Both the position numbers and the translations under genes were made by a program. From an uncultured bacterium (GTDB taxonomy: Bacteria > Bacteroidota > Bacteroidia > Bacteroidales > Bacteroidaceae), in the NCBI GenBank assembly GCA_905215555.1, contig CAJMQU010000021.1, positions 1 through 64,000 on the forward strand: a DNA stretch of 64,000 bases. The letters are read 5' to 3'. The notes under the pieces were generated by a model that saw only the letters and a list, made by a program, of their open reading frames with translations, was not told the DNA's origin and ran no database searches. The first letter of the stretch is position 1; every line of letters starts with the position of its first letter. Below, in pieces: positions 41,227 through 49,634 of the stretch.

Positions 41227-42219
41227 ATGGAATTTTCAAAAAAAAACATCAGCACTGCATTTGTCATCATACTGGCAATCACCATACTCGTCTCCATTCT
41301 GGGAATGGTACTCATGAGCCATCAGCCCCTTGTACTCCAGGGACAGATAGAAACCACCGAAATCCGCATCAGCGGCAAACTGCCGGGACGTGTGGATTCA
41401 TTCCTTGTACGCGAAGGCGACTGGGTAAAGGCAGGCGATACGCTTGTCGTCATCAACAGTCCGACCATAGAAGCCAAGTACCGCCAGGTGAATGCCCTGG
41501 AGCAAGTGGCACAGGAACAAAACAAAAAAATAGATGCCGGCACACGCCGACAAATCATCGCCACCGCCCAGCAACTTTGGAACAAGACCAAGAGCGACCT
41601 GACACTGGCACAGACAACTTACCAGCGTATCCTTACATTATATAAGGACAGTGTCGTCACCTCGCAACGGAAGGATGAAGTAGAAGCCATGTATCGTGCC
41701 GCACAGGCAGCCGAGCGTGCCGCCTACGAACAATACCAGATGGCAGTGGACGGAGCACAAAGTGAAGACCGTGCCTCTGCCCGGAGCATGGTGGAGGCAG
41801 CTCGCAGCACGGTCGATGAAGTATCGTCCTTACTCGTCGATGCACGACTGACGGCACCGGAGGCAGGACAGATTTCAACTATATTTCCCAAACGCGGAGA
41901 ACTCGTCGCCCCGGGCACACCTATCATGAATCTGGTCGTCATGGACGATGCACACGTCGTGCTCAACGTACGTGAAGACCTGATGCCGCAATTCAAGATG
42001 GACGGTATATTCCGTGCAGATGTTCCTGCTATCGGTAAAAAGAATGTAGAGTTCTGTATCTATTATATCAGTCCGCTGGGCAGCTTTGCCACCTGGAAAT
42101 CGACCAAACAGACGGGCAGCTATGATATGCAGACCTTCGAGATACACGCCCGCCCGACACAGCCTGTGGAGGGCTTACGCCCAGGGATGTCGGTGCTGCT
42201 GACGGTTAATAATAAATGA
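41227..42219 (+). CDS. HlyD/EmrA-type periplasmic adaptor protein
   Basis: 330-aa membrane-fusion protein linking the inner-membrane permease to TolC. One N-terminal helix anchors it (about 10-31, AFVIILAITILVSILGMVLM). The first half-lipoyl motif is GKLPGRVDSFLVREGDWVKAGD, a coiled-coil hairpin spans about 70-200, and the second half-lipoyl motif is LTAPEAGQISTIFPKRGELV. It lies between tolC and the permease gene (20 nt gap). Confidence 0.92.
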   Translation: MEFSKKNISTAFVIILAITILVSILGMVLMSHQPLVLQGQIETTEIRISGKLPGRVDSFLVREGDWVKAGDTLVVINSPTIEAKYRQVNALEQVAQEQNKKIDAGTRRQIIATAQQLWNKTKSDLTLAQTTYQRILTLYKDSVVTSQRKDEVEAMYRAAQAAERAAYEQYQMAVDGAQSEDRASARSMVEAARSTVDEVSSLLVDARLTAPEAGQISTIFPKRGELVAPGTPIMNLVVMDDAHVVLNVREDLMPQFKMDGIFRADVPAIGKKNVEFCIYYISPLGSFATWKSTKQTGSYDMQTFEIHARPTQPVEGLRPGMSVLLTVNNK

Positions 42220-42239
42220 TAGTTTAAAGAATTTGCCCT

Positions 42240-44729
42240 ATGAAACAACCTTTATATAATGTACTTCGCCGTGAATGGCAGCGTATGACCTCCCGCAGGC
42301 TCTACCTCGGTGTATGCCTCGTGCTGCCCTTGTTCTGCCTGTTCTTCATGGCTACCATCTTCGGCAGCGGGCAGATGGAAAACATTCCTGTCGGCATTGT
42401 CGATAAGGACAACACCGCCACATCCCGGCAAATAGCACGAAACATCGCTGCCGTACCCACCTTCAGCGTCACGCGGCATTTCAGCGATGAGGCTGCTGCG
42501 CGGGAAGCTGTGCAACGTAAAGAAATCTATGGTTATCTGTCCATCCCCACCGGCTTTGAACAACGCGCCACTACCGGGATGGATGCCACACTTTCTTATT
42601 ACTACCATTATGCCCTCCTCTCTGTGGGCAGCGAGTTGATGGCGGCTTTTGAGACGGCACTGGCCCCCGTCGCACTCTCTCCTATTGCCATGAAAGCCGT
42701 ATCTCTGGGTGTCAATCAGGAGCAGATAACGACATTTCTCCTGCCTGTGCAATCCAGTATGCATCCGCTTTACAATCCGGATCTGGACTATTCCGTTTAT
42801 CTGAGCCAGCCCTTCTTCTATGTCCTGTTTCAGATACTCATCTTGTTGATGACGGTCTATGCCGTAGGGAGTGAATTGAAATTCTATACGGCACAGGAGT
42901 GGATGACAACAGCACGGGGAAATATCCTGACCGCCGTGGTTGGCAAATTGTTGCCTTATACATTCATCTTCTCTGTTATCGGCATACTGGCCAATTATGT
43001 ACTGTACGGTGTATTGCACATACCTTTTCAGGGAAGTTTGCTGATGATGAACCTACTGACGGTGCTATTTATTATTGCCACACAGGCATTGGCAGTGTTC
43101 ATATTCTCTACCTTTCCGCGGATTGCTTATATCATCAGTATCGTGTCCATGGTCGGTTCGCTTGGGGCTACCCTTTCCGGTGTCACTTTTCCCGTGACGA
43201 GTATGTATCCGCCCGTGCACGCGGCATCCTATCTCTTTCCAGTACGCCACTTCACTGAAATAGCGCAGTCGATGCTGTATTTTGACTCAGGGTTCGGATA
43301 TTACTGGCAATCGGCAGCTATACTTCTGCTTTTCCCATTGCTGGCATTGCTGATATTGCCGAGGCTGAGGCGTTGGATATTGAAACACGAAGGAGAAGCT
43401 GAGCCACATACGCAGGCGAATAATACAGCCCCTCTTTCACTATCAGATATCATCTCACGCGAATGGCGTGCCATCAGCACCAATCCGGCTATACTCTTAG
43501 TCTTGATAGGCGGTATCTTTGCCTACGGACTTCTCTATAACTTGATGTACGCCCCCAACCTTGTGCGGAAAACTCCTGTTGCCGTGGTCGACAATTCGCA
43601 TTCCGCCCTGAGCCGCGAATATATCCGTCTGCTCAATGCTACTCCGCAAGCGTCGGTCTATGCGCTGACACCCAATTATCTTGAAGCAAAAGAGTGGTTG
43701 AAACAAAGTAAAGTAGATGGAATCCTCTATCTTCCCGCGGACTTTGATGCACGCGTGGGCCGGGGTGAACAATCTGTATTCAGTGTTTATGCTGCCACAG
43801 ATGCTTTCCTGAATTTTAAGAATTTGCAGGAGGCTTCTTCGCGCGTAATGCTTGCCGTCAACGATGTCCATCGTGCGGAAGGCGCCGTGTTTCTACCTCC
43901 CCAGGGGGTGCTTGCAGTCACCTCATCCGCACCTGTCAATGTATCGGGAACGGCTCTCTATAACTACACAGAGGGATATGGTTCGTATCTGATTCCCGCT
44001 GTTATGATTATTATCATTTTTCAGACATTACTGATGGTGATAGGAATGATTACGGGCGAAGAAGCAGAGAAAAGCCGTTTACTAACCTCCCCCAAACGGT
44101 CTCAACTCTCCTCCACCTCCGGAAAGGTCATTCTTCTCCAGCAAACAGAGGAGCCGGAAGGAAGCGAATACCCGAAGGGAGAAGTGGCAGGTGGAAATCA
44201 AAACACAGCCTCCCCTACTCAAAACATTTCCTCCGGTACTGCCTGGCACAGAGCATTATACAATGTTTCCGGGAGAACTTTTGTCTACGTAATGCTATAT
44301 TTCATTTTTGCCTTGTTCCTGTTAGGTTTGCTTCCCCATTTTTTCAGTATTCCGAACATCGGAAAAGGCAGGGATATTATCACTATGATGATTCCTTTTC
44401 TCCTAGGGACGAGCTTCTTCGGACTGGCGGCATCACGTTATTTCACCGACTCTGAAGCCCCCTTACTAATGATCGCTTTCTTCTCCGTAGGATATATTTT
44501 CCTTTCCGGTGTATCCTATCCTCTCGAACTGATGCCTTGGTACTGGCAAGCTGCACACTATGTATTTCCGGCCGCTCCTGCCGTACTGGCTTTCGTCAAA
44601 CTGAATTCGATGGGTGGAGACATGGCAGATATCCGTCCGGAAATGATAACACTGTGGATACAGGTCTTTGTATACTTTCTGCTCAGTCTGTGGGTGTTCA
44701 GAAGAAAAATATTAACTATTAAATATTAA
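42240..44729 (+). CDS. Tandem-fused ABC-2 type permease
   Basis: 829 aa containing two complete ABC2_membrane_3-like units in tandem: residues 1-380 and about 400-829. Each has an N-terminal helix, a large external domain with IPVGIVDKDNTATSR or TPVAVVDNSHSALSR, and five C-terminal helices. Relatives often occur as two adjacent genes. A linker of about 50 residues rich in Ser, Glu and Gln (about 635-685) splits the second unit and looks like a recent insertion. No ATP-binding partner is encoded in the operon. The last codons lie inside a palindromic repeat (44711-44778). Confidence 0.88.
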   Translation: MKQPLYNVLRREWQRMTSRRLYLGVCLVLPLFCLFFMATIFGSGQMENIPVGIVDKDNTATSRQIARNIAAVPTFSVTRHFSDEAAAREAVQRKEIYGYLSIPTGFEQRATTGMDATLSYYYHYALLSVGSELMAAFETALAPVALSPIAMKAVSLGVNQEQITTFLLPVQSSMHPLYNPDLDYSVYLSQPFFYVLFQILILLMTVYAVGSELKFYTAQEWMTTARGNILTAVVGKLLPYTFIFSVIGILANYVLYGVLHIPFQGSLLMMNLLTVLFIIATQALAVFIFSTFPRIAYIISIVSMVGSLGATLSGVTFPVTSMYPPVHAASYLFPVRHFTEIAQSMLYFDSGFGYYWQSAAILLLFPLLALLILPRLRRWILKHEGEAEPHTQANNTAPLSLSDIISREWRAISTNPAILLVLIGGIFAYGLLYNLMYAPNLVRKTPVAVVDNSHSALSREYIRLLNATPQASVYALTPNYLEAKEWLKQSKVDGILYLPADFDARVGRGEQSVFSVYAATDAFLNFKNLQEASSRVMLAVNDVHRAEGAVFLPPQGVLAVTSSAPVNVSGTALYNYTEGYGSYLIPAVMIIIIFQTLLMVIGMITGEEAEKSRLLTSPKRSQLSSTSGKVILLQQTEEPEGSEYPKGEVAGGNQNTASPTQNISSGTAWHRALYNVSGRTFVYVMLYFIFALFLLGLLPHFFSIPNIGKGRDIITMMIPFLLGTSFFGLAASRYFTDSEAPLLMIAFFSVGYIFLSGVSYPLELMPWYWQAAHYVFPAAPAVLAFVKLNSMGGDMADIRPEMITLWIQVFVYFLLSLWVFRRKILTIKY

Positions 44730-44778
44730 TTATTAAAGCTGCGCCCTAACACACCTAAATTAATAGTTAATAGTTAAT
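44711..44778. repeat. Palindromic repeat overlapping the permease stop codon
   Basis: Arms 44711-44731 (ATTAACTATTAAATATTAAT...) and 44758-44778 (AATTAATAGTTAATAGTTAA...) pair at nearly all positions around a 26-nt GC-richer centre. The permease's last residues (LTIKY) and stop (44727-44729) fall within the left arm, so the repeat has supplied or replaced the original gene end; as a transcript it would form a hairpin just after the stop. Confidence 0.65.
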
Positions 44779-44848
44779 CTTCCTTCTTTTGTATGCAAAC
44801 GACTGCCCTCTCTTCACTCCATCCCTGCCGTTGTATCTCCAACGGTGT

Positions 44849-44998
44849 TCAATCCATCCATATACCCGTTTGCCTCAATGCGGACATCATCTTTCGGAAC
44901 ACGGTCTCCACCATGAATGCCATCAGCAATCGGCTGACAGTGGTTTTCCCCGTGCCCGAAGTGGGTGCCGTTATCAGGAACTGGGGAATATTCCTCAT
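44849..44998 (-). pseudogene. Relic of cobB/cbiA (cobyrinate a,c-diamide synthase), N-terminus only
   Basis: From ATG 44998 the frame reads MRNIPQFLITAPTSGTGKTT and then VSRLLMAFM, which is the start of CobB/CbiA including the P-loop. After that the similarity ends abruptly (VETVFRKMMSALRQTGIW) and the frame stops. The remaining roughly 400 codons are missing. No promoter is seen. It is evidence that this locus once carried corrin-ring synthesis genes. Nothing else is recognised between 44779 and 45093. Confidence 0.75.
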
Positions 44999-45093
44999 CA
45001 TACGTACTTGAGTTAACAGAATTTCTTTCCCGTAAAGGTAGTATATATTCCCCAAAACCCTTACCTTAGCTGCCCAAATAAAAGTAAATTACT

Positions 45094-46524
45094 ATGATTA
45101 CCGAAGAACTCAAGAAATTATATTGTGCTTATACCGGACACGAACCGGAAGCCATTGATGAACTTCCTTCATCCGGTTCCAACCGCCGTTATTTCCGCCT
45201 GACAGGTACACCTACACTTATCGGTGTCAGCGGAACCTCCCTCGAAGAGAACCAGGCTTTCCTCTATATGGCAAACCATTTCCGGAAGAAAGGATTACCC
45301 GTACCGGAAGTCGTGGCAAAGAGTGAGAACGACGCTTTCTATCTACAAGAAGACCTGGGCGACACGCTCCTGTTCAACGCCATCGAGAAAGGGCGCAAAA
45401 CGAGCGTGTTCGATGAAGAAGAAAAGCAACTCCTGCGCAAGACCATGCGTCTGTTGCCTGCCGTACAATTCTCCGGTGCGGACGGGATGGACTTTTCTTA
45501 TTGTTATCCGCAATCGGAATTCAACAGCCGCAGTATCTTGTGGGATTTGAATTATTTCAAATACTGTTTCCTGAAAGCAACCGGCATGGAGTTTCAGGAA
45601 GACCGCCTGGAAGACGATTTCCAAAAGATGGCGGATGTGTTGATGCGCAGCAGTTCGGCAACTTTCATGTACCGTGACTTCCAAAGCCGCAACGTGATGA
45701 TTAAAGATGGTGAGCCGTGGCTCATCGACTTCCAAGGCGGACGCAAAGGGCCTGTTTACTATGATGTGGCCTCTTTCCTGTGGCAAGCCAAGGCGAATTA
45801 TCCCGACAGTCTGCGCAAAGAGCTCCTGAAAGAATACCTTGACTCGCTGTGCAAATACCAGCCCGTGGATGAGAAGTACTTCTATGCCCAGTTGCGCCAC
45901 TTCGTACTGTTCCGTACCATGCAGGTATTGGGTGCTTACGGTTTCCGTGGTTACTTTGAGAAGAAGCCGCACTTCATTCAAAGCGTACCTTTTGCTATTG
46001 AGAACCTGCGCCAGTTGTTACAAGAACCATATCCGGAATATCCCTATCTCTGCCACGTGCTGAAGGAGCTTACTGAACTGAAACAATTCACCGACGATTT
46101 GCAAAAGCGCCGCCTTGTTGTGAAGGTCACCAGCTTTGCTTATAAAAAAGGTATTCCCGAAGATTCCAGCGGAAACGGGGGGGGCTTCGTATTCGACTGC
46201 CGCGCAGTGAATAATCCCGGCAAGTACGACCGCTACAAGCCTTTCACCGGACTTGACGAGCCTGTTATCCGTTTCCTTGAGGACGACGGGGAGATAACGA
46301 CTTTCCTCGAACATGTCTATGGTTTAGTGGATGCTTCGGTAAAGCGGTATATGGAACGCGGATTTACGAACCTCTCCATCTGTTTCGGATGTACAGGCGG
46401 TCAGCATCGTTCCGTTTATTCGGCACAGCATTTGGCAGAACATCTGAACAAGCAGTTCGGAGTACAGGTAAATCTTATCCATAGGGAACAGAATATAGAA
46501 CAGACCTTTAAAGCAAGAAACTAA
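45094..46524 (+). CDS. Fusion of AmgK-like sugar kinase and RapZ C-terminal domain
   Basis: 476 aa. Residues 1-340 are an aminoglycoside-phosphotransferase-fold kinase like AmgK (anomeric MurNAc/GlcNAc kinase): catalytic loop YRDFQSRNVMI and metal-binding LIDFQGGRKGP. Residues about 355-476 match the C-terminal half of RapZ/YvcJ, with FDCRAVNNPG and the signature GCTGGQHRSVYSAQHLAEHL; the RapZ N-terminal P-loop domain is absent. In E. coli that C-terminal half senses GlcN6P and binds small RNA. A MurU-like gene follows 72 nt downstream. The fusion suggests a recycling kinase controlled by an amino-sugar phosphate, which is inference. Confidence 0.88.
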   Translation: MITEELKKLYCAYTGHEPEAIDELPSSGSNRRYFRLTGTPTLIGVSGTSLEENQAFLYMANHFRKKGLPVPEVVAKSENDAFYLQEDLGDTLLFNAIEKGRKTSVFDEEEKQLLRKTMRLLPAVQFSGADGMDFSYCYPQSEFNSRSILWDLNYFKYCFLKATGMEFQEDRLEDDFQKMADVLMRSSSATFMYRDFQSRNVMIKDGEPWLIDFQGGRKGPVYYDVASFLWQAKANYPDSLRKELLKEYLDSLCKYQPVDEKYFYAQLRHFVLFRTMQVLGAYGFRGYFEKKPHFIQSVPFAIENLRQLLQEPYPEYPYLCHVLKELTELKQFTDDLQKRRLVVKVTSFAYKKGIPEDSSGNGGGFVFDCRAVNNPGKYDRYKPFTGLDEPVIRFLEDDGEITTFLEHVYGLVDASVKRYMERGFTNLSICFGCTGGQHRSVYSAQHLAEHLNKQFGVQVNLIHREQNIEQTFKARN

Positions 46525-46534
46525 TCGGGTGACA

Positions 46535-46572
46535 AGCTACAGCACAGAACCTATAGTTCGTAGCCTGTAGCT
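46535..46572. repeat. AGCTACAG / CTGTAGCT palindrome
   Basis: AGCTACAG (46535-46542) and CTGTAGCT (46565-46572) form a perfect 8-bp stem around a 22-nt loop in the spacer between the kinase fusion and the MurU-like gene. No T-run follows, so it is not an obvious terminator. Confidence 0.5.
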
Positions 46573-46596
46573 CATCACTTATTAAATAAAGCAACA

Positions 46597-47337
46597 ATGA
46601 AAGCAATGATTTTTGCCGCAGGCCTCGGCACCCGCCTTCGCCCGCTGACTGATAATATGCCCAAAGCTCTTGTTTCCGTCGCAGGCAAGCCCATGTTGGA
46701 ACGTGTCATCCTCCGGCTGAAAGATGCCGGATTTAATGACATCACCATAAACATCCACCACTTTGGCGAACAGATCATAGATTTCCTCCGCGCTCATGAT
46801 AATTTCGGTGCAGATATCCATATCAGCGACGAGCGGGGTGAATTGCTGGATACCGGTGGTGGAATTAAAAAAGCCCGTCCTCTGCTGGAGAGCAACGAGC
46901 CTTTTCTTATACATAACTCCGACATCCTGACAGATTTAGACCTTAACGCCTTTTATCATCGCCATTTAGAAAGTAATGCAGACGCCACCCTGCTCACCAA
47001 TCACCGGCAAACCTCCCGCTACCTGCTGATGGATAAAGATAATCGCCTCTGCGGCTGGACTAATCTTTCTACGGGCGAAGTACTTCCCAAAGAACTTGAC
47101 TACTCCGGTAATCATTTCCAATTGCAGGCTTTCGGCTGTGTCCATGTCCTTTCATCTTCCATCTTTCATTATATGGAAAACGAACGTTGGACAGGCAAAT
47201 TCTCTATAATTCCATTTTACGTGGATATCTGTCCCCAAGCACATATACAGGGGTACCCCATAGATAGTGAAAACTGGTTCGATGTAGGGAAACCGGAAAC
47301 ACTGGCAAAAGCAGAAGCCTATTATAATTCATTATAA
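46597..47337 (+). CDS. MurU-like NDP-sugar nucleotidyltransferase
   Basis: 246-aa nucleotidyltransferase that would convert a sugar 1-phosphate and NTP to an NDP-sugar. The signature FAAGLGTRLRPLTDNMPKALVSVAGKPML is complete, with Asp of FLIHNSDILTD as a metal ligand and GYPIDSENWFDVGKPETL at the end. Length fits MurU (UDP-MurNAc pyrophosphorylase) rather than RmlA or GlmU. Next to the AmgK-like kinase it completes the direct route MurNAc to MurNAc-1-P to UDP-MurNAc; the specific substrate is inference. It is convergent with, and overlaps by 6 nt, the next gene. Confidence 0.87.
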   Translation: MKAMIFAAGLGTRLRPLTDNMPKALVSVAGKPMLERVILRLKDAGFNDITINIHHFGEQIIDFLRAHDNFGADIHISDERGELLDTGGGIKKARPLLESNEPFLIHNSDILTDLDLNAFYHRHLESNADATLLTNHRQTSRYLLMDKDNRLCGWTNLSTGEVLPKELDYSGNHFQLQAFGCVHVLSSSIFHYMENERWTGKFSIIPFYVDICPQAHIQGYPIDSENWFDVGKPETLAKAEAYYNSL

Positions 47338-48318
47338 TACAGGTTTCATTTTTATCAGTTTCCCTTGTTCGTCAAACAAATATTCATAGTTGAAAGAAGC
47401 ATAAATACGATATTTCCAGCGGACACTTTCTTCTAAACGGCGGCTGTCGTCCAAGACAGTCGCCTGATATTTATCCATCAATTCGGTGGCAAACTCCTTT
47501 AGCTTCGGCTCCTGGTGTCTATAGGCAATAATCACTATCCGAACATCCGGATAATGCTTCCGCAAATCATCCAACTCTGCACGAACACTGTCTATCCCAT
47601 CCTGCAACCAGAATAACAAACATACCGGTTGTCCCTTTCCTGCAATATCCGAGAACTGCACACTGTCCTTTTCCACATAATCCACCTGCCTGAAATCAAT
47701 AAAATCATCTCCGGGCATCATATTGCGAGTTCCATCAAGCATGCGTTTCAGTCCTATCAGTACCGATGTACTGTCCCGCATCTGCGGATTACTGTTCTGA
47801 TATAATTTTTCCAGTTCATCCGGATATATTTCCGCCCAACGGTCAAAGACCATCCATCCCATAGCATTGCCCACATTATCAAATACGAACTTCCGGGTCT
47901 CTTCACGCGGAAAGAGATCTTCATGCCAGAGTTTCCAAAAGCGCACATTCAGCGAACGGGGATTGGTACTCTTATCCGGCACAGGCATTTCCGGCGGGGT
48001 TACGTTAGTCAGCGTCAACTCTCCCCTTTCGGGATAGAAAAAGTTCATGCTATGGCGATGCTCTATACTGTAAAGATGCAGTGTATCTTCCTTTCCGGAG
48101 AATATGACCTGACCGTTTCTGATGACGGCAGAATCCAGCGGTCCTTTTCCATAATCCCTATCGCTCGTCATACGGTCGGCACCATACCGCCACAGGTAGA
48201 GGGTGTCTCCTTCGTGAGCATCCAGTCCGATGCAATTCACGGTATAAGTACGGTCTTGAGATTGACAGCTTACCATCCCCAGAAACAAAGAAAAAAACAT
48301 CCAGCAATTGATTTTCAT
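47332..48318 (-). CDS. DUF4369-like thioredoxin-fold lipoprotein
   Basis: 328 aa from ATG 48318 (upstream ATG 48411 would precede the signal peptide). Signal peptide with lipobox LGMVSC. The N-terminal part resembles the DUF4369 beta-sandwich (DTLYLWRYGADRM, then SGKEDTLHLYSIEHRH), and the C-terminal part a thioredoxin-like fold (QPVCLLFWLQDGIDSVRAELDDLRKHYPDVRIVIIAY), but the CxxC is absent (WLQDG), so it is unlikely to be a disulfide oxidoreductase. It is probably anchored in a membrane facing the periplasm. Function unknown. Confidence 0.7.
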   Translation of the reverse strand: MKINCWMFFSLFLGMVSCQSQDRTYTVNCIGLDAHEGDTLYLWRYGADRMTSDRDYGKGPLDSAVIRNGQVIFSGKEDTLHLYSIEHRHSMNFFYPERGELTLTNVTPPEMPVPDKSTNPRSLNVRFWKLWHEDLFPREETRKFVFDNVGNAMGWMVFDRWAEIYPDELEKLYQNSNPQMRDSTSVLIGLKRMLDGTRNMMPGDDFIDFRQVDYVEKDSVQFSDIAGKGQPVCLLFWLQDGIDSVRAELDDLRKHYPDVRIVIIAYRHQEPKLKEFATELMDKYQATVLDDSRRLEESVRWKYRIYASFNYEYLFDEQGKLIKMKPVL

Positions 48319-48542
48319 AAGGCGCAGACAATTTAGTGAATAAACCAGATAGTGCAAATGAACAATCTTTTTCGGAAAGATACAAGCAAAAAACAGATTA
48401 TGAGAAAACAATTATTATCAGCCTCAGAGACGGTTCGGGTATATTCTTCTTTATATTATTTAGCATACCGTTCGCATCTTTTTCATTTCCAGATTGTTTA
48501 TTTCGTAGATTAGAGTAAAACAGAACAATAAAAAAAGAAATT

Positions 48543-49121
48543 ATGAAAAAGATTATCACATTAATAATGTTAGTTTTCATAGGTGCATCTACGGCAATGT
48601 ATGCACAGCAAAGTAGTAGTGAAAATCGCCGTGCAGAACGTAAAGCTCAGCGTGACGCAGAAAAAGCCAGGGAAAAAAGAGAAGAAGCACAAGCGTATGC
48701 CGATGCCGTGCAAGCCATCAACAACAGAAAATTTGTATTGGAGGCTGACCGCGTAACATTTAAGAGAGGACGAAGTGCTTTCGTTACATCAAACACCAAC
48801 TTTGTACTTTTAAATGGTGAGCAAGCATCTGTTCAAGTTGCTTTCAACGGTCCTTATGCTGGTCCTAACGGTATAGGTGGCGTAACGGTAGACGGCAGAG
48901 TGGGTGAAGTCAAAACAACCACAGATAAGAAAGGAAACGTTAATTGCAGTTTCAATGTGGTAGGTGTCGGAATTTCCGCACAAGTTTCTATCAGATTGAC
49001 CCACGGCAGCAACAACGCATCCGTCACCATCAACCCGAACTTCAACTCGAACAGGTTGTCACTGGATGGCAAAGTAATTCCATTATCCGAATCAAGCGTA
49101 TTCAAAGGAAGGGCGTTCTAA
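48543..49121 (+). CDS. DUF4251 family exported protein
   Basis: 192-aa secreted protein with a signal peptide (KKIITLIMLVFIGASTAMYAQ). A strongly charged coiled-coil stretch (about 25-50, rich in Arg, Glu and Ala) precedes the DUF4251 domain (about 55-190), seen as NNRKFVLEADRVTFKRGRSAFV, GGVTVDGRVGEVK and LDGKVIPLSESSVFKG. The domain is common in Bacteroides and its function is unknown. It is a single-gene unit followed by the GGCTACACC repeats. Confidence 0.85.
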   Translation: MKKIITLIMLVFIGASTAMYAQQSSSENRRAERKAQRDAEKAREKREEAQAYADAVQAINNRKFVLEADRVTFKRGRSAFVTSNTNFVLLNGEQASVQVAFNGPYAGPNGIGGVTVDGRVGEVKTTTDKKGNVNCSFNVVGVGISAQVSIRLTHGSNNASVTINPNFNSNRLSLDGKVIPLSESSVFKGRAF

Positions 49122-49276
49122 TTACTGCTATCTCTTTCTACTTTCCGTTCCATTGACTTAACTTATTTCTCATCCCTTCAGTAGTTGCCGCTTCTCCCCC
49201 AAGGCATGCAGGGATGGGACGAACTGCCCGCTATCCGAAAGCTCCATATGGAGCACATAGAGGCATTATTGAAATA

Positions 49277-49350
49277 GCTACACCCTTTCCCCCTCAGGGC
49301 TACACCCTTTGCCTTGGATGGCTACACCATCCTGGTTAAAGGGTGTAGCC
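49277..49350. repeat. GGCTACACC palindromic repeat cluster, copy 2
   Basis: GCTACACCCTTT occurs at 49277-49288 and 49299-49310, followed by the full hairpin unit (49320-49350), which ends in a run of seven T. This copy could therefore terminate transcription. It matches the cluster at 14807-14885. Between 49122 and 49276 lies a 31-codon open 3' end (around 49185-49277) that looks coding but is not identifiable. Confidence 0.68.
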
Positions 49351-49406
49351 TTTTTTTATATCTTCTTTTTACATCCTTTTATACCTAAAGTTTAAAGAAT
49401 AGAACG

Positions 49407-49414
49407 TATCTTTG
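49407..49414 (+). promoter_or_regulatory. -7 element before the cobJ relic and cbiJ-cbiD
   Basis: TATCTTTG matches TAnnTTTG. It lies 22 nt before the cobJ relic start and would also transcribe the cbiJ-cbiD fusion at 49635. A -33 at standard spacing is not obvious. Confidence 0.5.
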
Positions 49415-49435
49415 CAGGCTAGAAATAAAAACTAT

Positions 49436-49618
49436 ATGAAACAGCCTAAGATAATAGTTGCCGACATCGGTCCGGGCAGCGAACAAGACATCACGCCCGC
49501 AGTCCTGAGTACGGTTCAAGAGGCAGATGTAATGGTAAGATATAATATTTGCCGCAATCATTCCGCATGGTCTTGTCCCCCCCGTCAACTTATCCCCTTG
49601 TCAACTAAACATACATAA
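49436..49618 (+). pseudogene. Relic of cobJ/cbiH (precorrin-3B C17-methyltransferase), N-terminus only
   Basis: The frame begins KQPKIIVADIGPGSEQDI followed by TPAVLSTVQEADVMV, the SAM-binding N-terminus of CobJ/CbiH, then breaks where homologues read GYKYY-like (here RYNICRNHSAW) and stops after 60 codons. The rest of the roughly 240-460 aa enzyme is missing. It precedes the cbiJ-cbiD fusion by 16 nt on the same strand, as expected if an upstream corrin-ring operon was deleted. Confidence 0.8.
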
Positions 49619-49634
49619 CTAAAAAATTTAAATT

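Noticed and set aside
44789..45016. 75-aa plus-strand frame opposite the cobB relic
   Set aside because: It is the antisense of the recognisable CobB N-terminus and has no similarity of its own.
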